Made by a program: the position numbers and the translations under genes
In this document: positions 34,742 through 42,834 of the stretch, piece after piece
Numbering within the stretch: the stretch's first letter is position 1
How the letters are laid out: each line of letters opens with the position of its first letter
Origin: RUG100 sp050953405
Lineage (GTDB): Bacteria > Bacillota > Clostridia > Peptostreptococcales > Anaerovoracaceae
Reading direction: 5' to 3'
Assembly (NCBI GenBank): GCA_050953405.1
Contig: JBMNMP010000001.1
Span: 558,001 to 622,000 of the forward strand
DNA length: 64,000 nucleotides
The notes under the pieces: generated by a model
What the model saw: only the letters and a program-made list of their open reading frames with translations
The model's database searches: none
Told to the model about the DNA's origin: nothing

Positions 34742-34750
34742 CTGATCTGC

Positions 34751-34826
34751 TGGTGTTCCGTGGCGGGCTCGAACCGTCGACCTTCTGGTTGTGACCCAGA
34801 CGCTCTCCCGACTGAGCTAACGGAAC
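34751..34826 (-). tRNA. tRNA-Val (anticodon CAC)
   Basis: On the minus strand the cloverleaf reads acceptor GTTCCGT/ACGGAAC, U8-A9, D-arm GCTCAGTCGGGAGAGC, anticodon stem TCTGG/CCAGA with loop GTCACAA (anticodon CAC), T-loop TTCGAGC, discriminator A, and an encoded CCA. The anticodon decodes GUG. The T-stem GACGG/CCGCC has one A-C mismatch, and loop position 32 is G, which is unusual. Confidence 0.9.
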
Positions 34827-34876
34827 AGGAACAAATCCTATTATATCACATCGGAGCGCGATGTGAAGATGAAAAT

Positions 34877-36235
34877 TTATTCTCCATCGGCCGGAAGCCA
34901 GATCTCGCCGGAATTGGCCTTCACGTTGACGTTTATTTTGCCGTCATCGACGTGGACCTGCTCTCCGCCGAGGGCACCCCTGAATGTTCCGCTGCCCCAG
35001 GCGCCGACCTGCATGCTGCAGTCGTTGTCGTCGTTGTTGACGGTGACTATCGTAGGTCTGCCATTGAGCTCGCGGGAGAAAGCGTACTGCCTGTTGGTCA
35101 GCATCAGTTCCTGATAATCTCCGTATGACAGAGCGGGGTCGCTCTTGCGTATGCGTCCCAGCCTGGCGATCAGCCTGGTGCATTCATTGTTTTCCAGGGC
35201 GTCGGCAAAATCATCGAGATTCAGAGCGGGGCGCACGGCGTTGTCGCCGCCGTCTTCCCTGCGGCCGCGGATGCCGAATTCAGATCCGTAGTAGATCGAC
35301 GGTATGCCGGGCAGGGTATACAGCAGGATATGCACCGGCTGGAAGTGAGCCGGATTATCCAGTTTGCTCATGATGCGGTTCACATCGTGATTGTCCACAA
35401 AGTTGTAGAGCTTGAGGCCGCTGGCGGTGTCCCCGCCCATGTCCCAGAGCTGCTTTACGATGAACGCGATCTCAAAATAGTTGTGTGAGTTGTGCGCGGA
35501 ATAAAGGGCTTTGTGAAGGCGGTAGTTGGTCACCGAGTTCAGCATCTCATCGTTGACCCAGCGGTTGTATTCGCCGTGGATGACTTCGCCCATCAGCCAG
35601 AAATCCGGCTTGACGCTGTTGGCTTCCTGACGCAGCCGCTTCATGAAATCAAAATCGAGCACGTCGGCCGCATCCAGCCTGATCCCGTCGATATCGAATT
35701 CGCGCACCCAGAAGCGGATGACCTCACAGATATATTCGCGCACTTCAGGATTCTGCTGGTTCAGCCTCGCGAGCAGGTTAAAGCCGTTCCAGTTGTCGTA
35801 TGAAAAGCCGTCGTGGTATTCGTTGTCGTAGTCGAAGTTGACGTTGCAGTACCAGTCTTTGTAGCGCGAGTTCCCGCGATTGGCCCGCAGGTCCTGCATT
35901 GCAAAAAATTCCCGGCCGGTGTGGTTGAAGACACCGTCGAGGATCACCTTGACGCCTTTCCGGTGACAGACCCTGACGAACTCTGTCAGGTCTTCGTTGG
36001 TCCCCAGCCTGCTGTCGACTGTTTTGTAGTCTGCTGTATCGTAGCCATGCTCTACCGACTGGAAGAGCGGTCCGATGTAGATGGCATTGCAGCCGATGGC
36101 AAGTATGTGGTCGATCCAGGGTATCAGACCGCGCAGCCGGTGCACGACCGCGCCCGCATCTTCATTGTGTCGCGGAGCTCCTGAAAGTCCCAGTGGATAT
36201 ATGTGATAAAAAATTGCATCATCATACCATGCCAT
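34877..36235 (-). CDS. alpha-amylase family glycoside hydrolase (GH13)
   Basis: 452 residues with no signal peptide, so intracellular. GH13 regions: DGVFNHTG, GIRLDAADV (nucleophile Asp188), GEV (acid/base Glu217), FVDNHD (Asp284). A C-terminal beta domain (about 370-452) follows. Substrate probably short maltodextrins or another alpha-glucan; the compact size resembles neopullulanase/cyclomaltodextrinase relatives without their N-terminal domain. GGAGG precedes ATG 36235. Stands alone, divergent from the nad operon. Confidence 0.93.
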   Translation of the reverse strand: MAWYDDAIFYHIYPLGLSGAPRHNEDAGAVVHRLRGLIPWIDHILAIGCNAIYIGPLFQSVEHGYDTADYKTVDSRLGTNEDLTEFVRVCHRKGVKVILDGVFNHTGREFFAMQDLRANRGNSRYKDWYCNVNFDYDNEYHDGFSYDNWNGFNLLARLNQQNPEVREYICEVIRFWVREFDIDGIRLDAADVLDFDFMKRLRQEANSVKPDFWLMGEVIHGEYNRWVNDEMLNSVTNYRLHKALYSAHNSHNYFEIAFIVKQLWDMGGDTASGLKLYNFVDNHDVNRIMSKLDNPAHFQPVHILLYTLPGIPSIYYGSEFGIRGRREDGGDNAVRPALNLDDFADALENNECTRLIARLGRIRKSDPALSYGDYQELMLTNRQYAFSRELNGRPTIVTVNNDDNDCSMQVGAWGSGTFRGALGGEQVHVDDGKINVNVKANSGEIWLPADGE

Positions 36236-36362
36236 ACATGATCCCTCCTTATATATACATTATTATTATATCACGGTAAGCCAAATTTTCTTTAAGAGCG
36301 GCTCTGCGGCGTTCCCGGGCCCGCAGTTCCAGCCGGTGCACGACCGCCAAAGCACCTTTTCT

Positions 36363-36377
36363 TTACAAGTGTCTTGT
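36363..36377 (+). promoter_or_regulatory. candidate NiaR operator of the nad operon
   Basis: TTACAAGTGTCTTGT contains ACA-N2-TGTC, the core of NiaR (YrxA) sites, and the inverted repeat ACAAG/CTTGT. It overlaps the -35 box at 36374. The NiaR gene is the last gene of the operon, consistent with feedback by nicotinate. Confidence 0.5.
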
Positions 36378-36402
36378 CACCTTGCGCGTGTTGTGTTATC
36401 AT
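36374..36402 (+). promoter_or_regulatory. promoter of nadA-nadB-nadC-niaR
   Basis: TTGTCA (36374-36379), 17-base spacer, TATCAT (36397-36402), about 58 bases before the nadA start. Confidence 0.6.
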
Positions 36403-36460
36403 AGTCCCAATAGGGCGATTTGCCCTGGGATACAAAGCAATTAGAAAAGAGGTACCAAAA

Positions 36461-37369
36461 ATGGAAAATCTGGTTGAGGATATAAAGCGCATGGCCAAAG
36501 AACGCGATGCAGTTATCCTCGCACATTATTACGTAGACGGAGCGATACAGGATATCGCCGATTATGTGGGTGATTCCTTCTATCTGGCCAAGGTGGCCAA
36601 TGAAGTAGAAAACAAGACTATAGTTTTCTGCGGGGTGACCTTCATGGGCGAGAGCGCCTGCATAATGAATCCCGACAAGACAGTGCTCATGCCGGAGAGC
36701 GAAGCGGCCTGTCCCATGGCTCTGATGGTCGATGAGCAGGAGATCAGGAAGATGCGTGAAAAGTATGATGACCTGGCGGTAGTCTGTTACATCAACTCCA
36801 TGGCGGCTACCAAAGCACTGTCCGATGTCTGCGTGACTTCGTCCAATGCGCTGAAGATAGTCAGCAAGCTGCCCAACAAGAACATATATTTCATACCCGA
36901 CCAGAACCTGGGCAGCTGGATCGCAAAGCAGCTGCCGGAGAAAAACTTCATATTAGGCGACGGCTACTGCTACGTACATCACAACATCAGCGTCGCCGAC
37001 GTGGAAGTTTTCCGCAAAAAGTATCCCGGCGTCAAGGTGCTGGCACATCCCGAGTGTCCCCTCCCGGTCAGCGAAGCTGTTGACTACGTGGGCAGTACCA
37101 GCGGGATCATCGACTACGCTACCAGCAGCGATGACAAGGAGTTCATCATCTGTACCGAGTCAGGTGTTCTCCACGAACTGAAAAAACGGAACCCGGAGAA
37201 GACATTCCATTTCATCGATAAAGATATCTGCTCCAACATGAAGATGCTGACGCTGGAGTCGGTAGCCAGGTGTCTGGCCGAAAACGAGCCGCAGGCACAC
37301 GTTGCTGAGGACGTCAGAGTGAAAGCCAGAAAATCGCTGGACAGGATGCTCGAACTGGCCAGGGACTGA
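36461..37369 (+). CDS. nadA: quinolinate synthase
   Basis: About 302 residues. NadA condenses iminoaspartate with dihydroxyacetone phosphate using a [4Fe-4S] cluster. Three repeated subdomains are visible, with AHYYVDGAIQDIADYVGDSF, VCYINSMAATKALSDVCVTSSN, and HPECP; conserved cysteines occur in VFCGV, DVCVTSSN and HPECP. ATG 36461 follows AGAGG; an upstream in-frame start at 36374 lies in the promoter and is rejected. First gene of the de novo NAD operon. Confidence 0.96.
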   Translation: MENLVEDIKRMAKERDAVILAHYYVDGAIQDIADYVGDSFYLAKVANEVENKTIVFCGVTFMGESACIMNPDKTVLMPESEAACPMALMVDEQEIRKMREKYDDLAVVCYINSMAATKALSDVCVTSSNALKIVSKLPNKNIYFIPDQNLGSWIAKQLPEKNFILGDGYCYVHHNISVADVEVFRKKYPGVKVLAHPECPLPVSEAVDYVGSTSGIIDYATSSDDKEFIICTESGVLHELKKRNPEKTFHFIDKDICSNMKMLTLESVARCLAENEPQAHVAEDVRVKARKSLDRMLELARD

Positions 37370-37406
37370 GCCCGGAGGCCGGATAGAAAAAGAGGGATAA
37401 GATAAA

Positions 37407-38741
37407 ATGAAAACAGATATACTGATCGTCGGCTGCGGCGTTGCCGGACTGTACTGTGCACTGAAGATGCCGCGGGACAAAAATATCATGATTATAACCA
37501 AGGCGGGGGCCGAAGAGTGCGATTCCTATCTCGCACAGGGCGGTATCTGCGTTCTGAAAGACGAGAGCGACTATCAGGCTTACTTTGAAGACACCATGAG
37601 GGCGGGTCACTACGAGAACAACAAAGAGTCGGTCGATATAATGATCAGATCCTCGCAGCAGGTCATCAAAGATCTCATCGACTACGGCGTAGAGTTCGAG
37701 CGCGACGAGAACGGCGAGCTGCTGTACACCAGAGAGGGAGCCCACTCTGCGCCCAGGATCCTGTTCCATCAGGACATCACCGGCCGTGAGATCACCAGCA
37801 AGCTGCTGCAGGCGGTGAGAAAACTGCCGAATGTCTCCCTGCACGAGCGGGTCACCATGATAGACATCATGGTGGGGCAATGGCCTCATGACCACTGCCG
37901 CGGAGCGATCGTGCGCAGCGATGAGGGAAAGATCGCTGCCATCGAGGCGACGGAGACTATCTGGGCCTGCGGCGGTATCGGCGGGCTCTACGAGCACTCC
38001 ACCAATTATCCGCACCTGACGGGTGATGCCCTGGGCATAGCGCTCAATCACGGCATCAGACTGCAGGATCCGGACTATATACAGATACATCCGACTACGC
38101 TGTACACCGGGAAGGAGGGCAGGTCGTTCCTGATATCGGAATCCGTGAGGGGCGAAGGCGGCATCCTTCTCAACGACAAGGGCGAGCGCTTCACAGACGA
38201 ACTGCAGCCGCGCGACGTCGTCAGCAAGGCCATCTTCGCCGAAATGGAGAAGACGGGGGCGAAACACGTCTGGCTTTCTATGGAGAACATCCCCGAAGAG
38301 GAGATCAGGAGCCACTTCTGCAATATCTATGAGACCTGCCTTGAAGAGGGATACGACTGCACCAGGGAACCGATACCGGTGGTCCCCGCACAGCACTACT
38401 TTATGGGAGGCGTAGCCGTGAACAGCGACAGCAGGACTTCGCTGCCGCAGCTGTATGCCATAGGGGAGACCAGCTGCAACGGAGTGCACGGAGCCAACAG
38501 GCTGGCCAGCAACTCGCTGCTGGAGAGTCTCGTGTTTGCCGCCAGGGCTGCTAACAAGGTCGCTGGTGAATTCGACACCGTGAAGCAGAGGACGCCCGAT
38601 GACAAGAGGGCTGCCGCGGTAGACCTGGAACAGTATGGCGATATCGATATCATTTTTGACAGTTACAAAGACAATATATTCGGCGAGATAGAAAGGAACA
38701 GAAAGTACCATGAACGGCATAACGATGAAGCTGAACGCTGA
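37407..38741 (+). CDS. nadB: L-aspartate oxidase
   Basis: 444 residues, somewhat shorter than the ~530-residue enzymes because the C-terminal helical domain is reduced. FAD motif ILIVGCGVAGLYCAL, then YLAQGGICV, the active-site segment HPTTLY with SESVRGEGGILLN, and GVHGANRLASNSLLE. It oxidises aspartate to iminoaspartate for NadA, in anaerobes with fumarate as electron acceptor. It overlaps nadC by 32 bases. Confidence 0.95.
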   Translation: MKTDILIVGCGVAGLYCALKMPRDKNIMIITKAGAEECDSYLAQGGICVLKDESDYQAYFEDTMRAGHYENNKESVDIMIRSSQQVIKDLIDYGVEFERDENGELLYTREGAHSAPRILFHQDITGREITSKLLQAVRKLPNVSLHERVTMIDIMVGQWPHDHCRGAIVRSDEGKIAAIEATETIWACGGIGGLYEHSTNYPHLTGDALGIALNHGIRLQDPDYIQIHPTTLYTGKEGRSFLISESVRGEGGILLNDKGERFTDELQPRDVVSKAIFAEMEKTGAKHVWLSMENIPEEEIRSHFCNIYETCLEEGYDCTREPIPVVPAQHYFMGGVAVNSDSRTSLPQLYAIGETSCNGVHGANRLASNSLLESLVFAARAANKVAGEFDTVKQRTPDDKRAAAVDLEQYGDIDIIFDSYKDNIFGEIERNRKYHERHNDEAER

Positions 38742-39564
38742 TGAGCTGATAATGTCGGCTCTCAGGGAGGACATCTCCAGTGAGGATGTTTCCACCAATG
38801 CGGTGATGCCGCATGCCAGGAAGGGATGCGTGGATCTGATCGCAAAGCAGGACGGCATCATCGCCGGGCTGGAGGTCTTTGCACGCGCATTCACACTGCT
38901 GGACGAGGAGACCGGGATAGAATTCTTTGCCGCCGACGGGGACCGGGTGCACAGCGGCGAGGCGCTGGCGCTGCTGACAGGCGACATCCGCGTGCTGCTG
39001 TCGGCTGAAAGGACGGCGCTCAACTATTTGCAGCGCTTGAGCGGAGTGGCCACTTATGCACGTTCGATCGCCGATGTTCTCGCGGGCACGAAGACAAAAC
39101 TGCTGGACACCCGAAAGACGACACCGAACAACCGCATCTTTGAAAAGTATGCGGTCAAAGTGGGCGGAGGACACAACCACAGATACAATCTGTCGGACGG
39201 CGTGATGCTGAAGGACAATCATATAGGAGCTGCGGGCGGCGTGATCCCGGCCGTGAAGATGGCCCGGGAATATGCCTCGTTCGTGCGCAAGATAGAGGTT
39301 GAGGTCGAGGATCTGAAGATGGTGTCCCAGGCTCTGGAAGCCGGCGCGGACATCATCATGCTGGACAATATGGACCATGAGACTATGGAGAAGGCCATCG
39401 GGATGATCGCAGGCCGGGCGGAGATCGAGTGTTCCGGAAATGTGACCCTGGAGAATGTCAGAAAGCTGGCGGACCTCGGAGTCGATTATATTTCCAGCGG
39501 AGCGCTGACCCATTCGGCGCCCATACTGGATCTGTCTCTCAAGAACCTGCATCCGGTCGAATAG
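38710..39564 (+). CDS. nadC: nicotinate-nucleotide pyrophosphorylase (carboxylating)
   Basis: 284 residues, normal length. PRPP/quinolinate-binding features: SAERTALNYLQRLSGVAT, DTRKTTPNNR, KVGGGHNHRYNLSDGVMLKDNH, and IMLDNMDHE. It makes nicotinate mononucleotide from quinolinate and PRPP. Starts inside the nadB 3' end, so translation is coupled. Confidence 0.97.
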   Translation: MNGITMKLNADELIMSALREDISSEDVSTNAVMPHARKGCVDLIAKQDGIIAGLEVFARAFTLLDEETGIEFFAADGDRVHSGEALALLTGDIRVLLSAERTALNYLQRLSGVATYARSIADVLAGTKTKLLDTRKTTPNNRIFEKYAVKVGGGHNHRYNLSDGVMLKDNHIGAAGGVIPAVKMAREYASFVRKIEVEVEDLKMVSQALEAGADIIMLDNMDHETMEKAIGMIAGRAEIECSGNVTLENVRKLADLGVDYISSGALTHSAPILDLSLKNLHPVE

Positions 39565-39575
39565 GAGGTGTTTCC

Positions 39576-40139
39576 TTGGACAAACTGAAGGGCGAAGAAA
39601 GAAGAAACAGGATCATAGAAAAGCTCTCGCGCAGCAAGACGCCTATCTCGGGCAGTCAGCTGGCCGGGGAGTTCGGTGTCAGCCGGCAGGTCATCGTGAC
39701 TGATATCGCGCTGCTGCGGGAGAAAAATCCCCAGCTGATGTCCACCAGCAGCGGCTACATCATGCTGCAGGAGGATGCCAACCATCGCATCTTCAAGGTC
39801 AGCCACAGCGATGAAGAAACCAGGGACGAGCTGATGGGTATCGTCGACCTGGGAGGGACCGTCATCGATATATTCGTGGAGCACAAAGCTTACGGCACCA
39901 TCAGGGCGCCGCTGAACATCAGCTCCAAGAGGGATGTGGAGAACTTCATAGAGGACATACGCAGCGGGGCATCCTCACTTCTGAAGAATGTGACCGAGGG
40001 GTACCACTATCACACGGTGGGCGCCAGATCTGCGGAGATCCTCGATGAGATCGAGGAGATGCTGCGCCGGCGCGGATACCTCATAGAGGTGGCCGAGGCG
40101 GCGACCATCTATGAACCCAAGAGATACAATCGCATCTAG
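39576..40139 (+). CDS. niaR: NiaR-type transcriptional repressor of NAD biosynthesis
   Basis: About 187 residues. The N-terminal winged HTH (ISGSQLAGEFGVSRQVIVTDIALLRE) is followed by the 3H domain, named for its conserved His residues (NHRIFKVSHSDE, EHKAYGTI, GYHYHTVGA), which binds nicotinic acid and metal. The start is TTG 39576, placed by AGGAGG seven bases upstream. Last gene of the nad operon; it should bind the site at 36363. Confidence 0.93.
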   Translation: MDKLKGEERRNRIIEKLSRSKTPISGSQLAGEFGVSRQVIVTDIALLREKNPQLMSTSSGYIMLQEDANHRIFKVSHSDEETRDELMGIVDLGGTVIDIFVEHKAYGTIRAPLNISSKRDVENFIEDIRSGASSLLKNVTEGYHYHTVGARSAEILDEIEEMLRRRGYLIEVAEAATIYEPKRYNRI

Positions 40140-40145
40140 ATGACA

Positions 40146-40178
40146 GCGGCCTGCAGATTTCCTGCCGGCCGCCTTTTT
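40146..40178 (+). terminator. intrinsic terminator of the nad operon
   Basis: GCGGCC plus GCAG pair with CTGC plus GGCCGC, followed by CTTTTT. It lies between niaR and tsaE. Confidence 0.75.
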
Positions 40179-40209
40179 AATGGCGCGGTTTTGTGTTAAA
40201 ATAACTGCT

Positions 40210-40629
40210 ATGAAAGAACTGGTCATGAAAAACGAAGAAGATACCAGGGCATTCGCGGCCAGGCTGGCCGGGGAAGCGGAGCCCGGACAGGTGATCGCGC
40301 TGATCGGAGATCTGGGTACGGGGAAGACGACCCTGACCAGGTACATCGCACGCGAACTGGGGATCAGGGAGAACATAACCAGCCCCACATTCACCATAAT
40401 CAGAGAATACAAGAGCGGCAGACTGCCACTCTATCATTTTGATGTTTACAGAGTATCCGACCCCGACGAGCTGTTTGAGATCGGATACGAAGAGTACTTT
40501 TACGGTGACGGCCTCTGCATAGTTGAATGGGCCGACCTGATAGAAGAACTCCTGCCGCCGGATGCCAGAAGGATATACATGGAATACGGCAGCGGCGAAA
40601 ATGAAAGGATATACAGATGCTCGTTTTAG
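40210..40629 (+). CDS. tsaE: tRNA threonylcarbamoyladenosine biosynthesis ATPase TsaE
   Basis: About 139 residues. Walker A GDLGTGKTTLTRYIA, then TSPTFTIIREY and HFDVYRV, diagnostic of TsaE, which drives the TsaB-TsaD complex that makes t6A37 in ANN-decoding tRNAs. ATG 40210 has no Shine-Dalgarno; TAAAAT lies at 40197-40202, so transcription could begin at or next to the start codon. It overlaps tsaB by 13 bases. Confidence 0.94.
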   Translation: MKELVMKNEEDTRAFAARLAGEAEPGQVIALIGDLGTGKTTLTRYIARELGIRENITSPTFTIIREYKSGRLPLYHFDVYRVSDPDELFEIGYEEYFYGDGLCIVEWADLIEELLPPDARRIYMEYGSGENERIYRCSF

Positions 40630-41360
40630 CGATAGAAACTACAGGCCCCAACTGTTCGGCGGCGCTGCTGGACACCGGAGCCACGGGTGCAGACAGGATC
40701 AGGGAACTGAGGACGGATGAGGTGCTGAACCACCTGCAGACGCTGACACCGATGATAAAGCAGCTGCTGGAAGAGACCGGCAATGATCTCAGGAATGTGG
40801 ACCGCATCGCCGTGTCTGTCGGGCCCGGCTCGTTCACCGGCATCCGGATCGGGGTGACTACGGCCAGGGCTCTGGCTCAGGTGACCGGCATCAGACTGAT
40901 CGCCGTACCCACGCTGTTCGGCTTCGGGTTTGGTGAACTGCTCCAGGATCCCTCCCGCATAGTGTGCCCCACATTCGATGCCAGGAGGCATCAGGTGTAT
41001 GCCGGGGCTTACTCTATGGAGGACGGCAGAGCGCACCGGGTGGTTGCCGGCGGTCCTTACATGCTGGATGAATTCCTCGGGCTCCTGGAAGAGGCCGGAG
41101 CTATGGATAACCTGCTCTTCGTCGGAGACGGGCTCAAGCCGTACGCGGAAATGATCTCGGAATGGACGCAGAACAGCGGTGCCGGCGCGGAACAGGCGCT
41201 GCGGTTTCAGCGCGCGTATTTCGTCGCCCAGGCGGCGGAGTATATGCTGGCACACAGCGACAGCTTCCCGCGTATGACAGACCTGACGCACGAAGAGCTG
41301 CAGCCGAACTATATGCGCATACCGGAGGCGGAGAGAAAACTCAAGGAGAAACAGAAATGA
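40617..41360 (+). CDS. tsaB: tRNA threonylcarbamoyladenosine biosynthesis protein TsaB
   Basis: 247 residues. ASKHA-fold start LVLAIETTGPNCSAAL and the conserved VGPGSFTGIRIGVTTARALA. TsaB is the non-catalytic dimer partner of TsaD. Overlaps tsaE and rimI, in the common Firmicutes order tsaE-tsaB-rimI-tsaD. Confidence 0.95.
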   Translation: MLVLAIETTGPNCSAALLDTGATGADRIRELRTDEVLNHLQTLTPMIKQLLEETGNDLRNVDRIAVSVGPGSFTGIRIGVTTARALAQVTGIRLIAVPTLFGFGFGELLQDPSRIVCPTFDARRHQVYAGAYSMEDGRAHRVVAGGPYMLDEFLGLLEEAGAMDNLLFVGDGLKPYAEMISEWTQNSGAGAEQALRFQRAYFVAQAAEYMLAHSDSFPRMTDLTHEELQPNYMRIPEAERKLKEKQK

Positions 41361-41821
41361 GCAGTCTGGATTTCCGCAGGGCAGGAGTCGACGATGTGGA
41401 CACGCTGACGGAAATGGATGCCGCGTGCTTTTCCGCTCCCTGGAGCAGGGAGTCCTTCCGGGAGGAAATGGAAGAGAACGATATCGCGGTGTACACCATC
41501 GCCGAGATGGACGGCAGGCCGGTAGCTTACATGGGGCTGTGGATCATAGCGGATGAAGGTCACATCACGAATGTCGGCGTCATGCCGGATATGCGGCGGC
41601 GTCATGTGGCCGACAGGCTGCTGAGTTATGTGATCTCGGAGATGACCGTCTGGGGCCTCACCGGGTTCACGCTGGAGGTGCGCAAAAGCAATGCGGCCGC
41701 GCGGGAACTCTACCGCAAGCACGGCTTTGAAGAGGTCGGCCTGCGCCCGGGATATTATGAAGACAACAGGGAAGACGCCATAATAATGTGGCTGTATACA
41801 GTGAAGGACGAAGAAAAATGA
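41357..41821 (+). CDS. rimI: ribosomal protein S18-alanine N-acetyltransferase
   Basis: 154 residues. GNAT fold with CFSAPWSRESF near the start, ITNVGVMPDMRRRHVADRLL for CoA binding, and the RimI end LEVRKSNAAARELYRKHGFE. Acetylates the N-terminal Ala of S18. The CoA loop reads RRRHVA where most GNATs have RxxGxG/A, a mild deviation. ATGA overlaps on both sides (tsaB and tsaD). Confidence 0.92.
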   Translation: MSSLDFRRAGVDDVDTLTEMDAACFSAPWSRESFREEMEENDIAVYTIAEMDGRPVAYMGLWIIADEGHITNVGVMPDMRRRHVADRLLSYVISEMTVWGLTGFTLEVRKSNAAARELYRKHGFEEVGLRPGYYEDNREDAIIMWLYTVKDEEK

Positions 41822-42834
41822 TAGATGGTAAACTGATTACACTGGCAATAGAGAGCAGCTGCGACGAGACTTCGGTCGCGCTGATGAAAGAGGGCAGGGA
41901 GATCCTTTCCAATATAATATCCAGCCAGATCGATGTGCACAAGGCTTACGGCGGGGTGGTCCCCGAGATAGCCAGCAGGCATCACCTGACGAACATCAAC
42001 CGCGTGCTGGAGCAGGCGCTCGAAGAGTCGGGCGTCGCCCTGGAGCAAGTGGACATGATCGGGGTGACTTATGGGCCGGGACTGATCGGGGCACTGCTGA
42101 TCGGGCTGGCGACAGCCAAGGCGATAGCTCTGGCGGAGGACAAGCCGCTGGTCGGCGTGCACCACATACAGAGTCATATCAGCGCCAACTACATCGAGTA
42201 TCCGGAGCTGCAGCCGCCCTTCATGGCGCTGGTGGTTTCCGGCGGGCACACCAATATAGTGGAGGTCACCGATTACAACAAGTGCGAGGTGCTCGGCTCC
42301 ACGCGCGATGACGCGGCGGGCGAGGCCTTCGACAAGGTGGCCCGCGTGCTGGGACTCGGATATCCGGGCGGTCCGCTGATCGACAAGATCGCCAGAGAGG
42401 GGGATCCCCATGCGGTGGAGTTCAAGCGCGTGTACCTGGAAAAGGATTCGCTGGACTTCAGCTTCAGCGGCATCAAGACGGGCGTGCTCAACTACGTCAA
42501 CAATCAGAAGCAGGCCGGCAAAGAGATCAGCGTTCCGGATGTGGCCGCCAGTTTTCAGCAGGCGGTCCTCGATGTCATCGTGGACAAGGCGGTGGGAGCC
42601 GCGGTAAGCCACGGCAAGGACAAGCTGGTGATCGCCGGAGGCGTGGCCGCGAACAGCAGGCTGCGCGCGATGCTGCAGGAAGCCTGTGCCCGGGAGGGCC
42701 TCGGACTCTATGTGCCTTCGCCGGTGCTGTGCACCGACAATGCTGCCATGATAGGATGCGCAGCTTATTACAAATACAAAGCGGGAGAGACTGACGGTCT
42801 GGACCTGGATGCGGTCGCGGGCCTTGAATTATGA
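41818..42834 (+). CDS. tsaD: tRNA N6-threonylcarbamoyladenosine transferase TsaD
   Basis: 338 residues, full length. ITLAIESSCDETSVAL start, YGPGLIGALLIGLATAKA, metal-binding HHIQSH, ALVVSGGHTNIV, and the late GGVAANSRLRAML and DNAAMIG motifs. Catalyses transfer of threonylcarbamoyl to A37 of tRNA. ATG 41818 is at the rimI stop. Confidence 0.98.
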   Translation: MIDGKLITLAIESSCDETSVALMKEGREILSNIISSQIDVHKAYGGVVPEIASRHHLTNINRVLEQALEESGVALEQVDMIGVTYGPGLIGALLIGLATAKAIALAEDKPLVGVHHIQSHISANYIEYPELQPPFMALVVSGGHTNIVEVTDYNKCEVLGSTRDDAAGEAFDKVARVLGLGYPGGPLIDKIAREGDPHAVEFKRVYLEKDSLDFSFSGIKTGVLNYVNNQKQAGKEISVPDVAASFQQAVLDVIVDKAVGAAVSHGKDKLVIAGGVAANSRLRAMLQEACAREGLGLYVPSPVLCTDNAAMIGCAAYYKYKAGETDGLDLDAVAGLEL

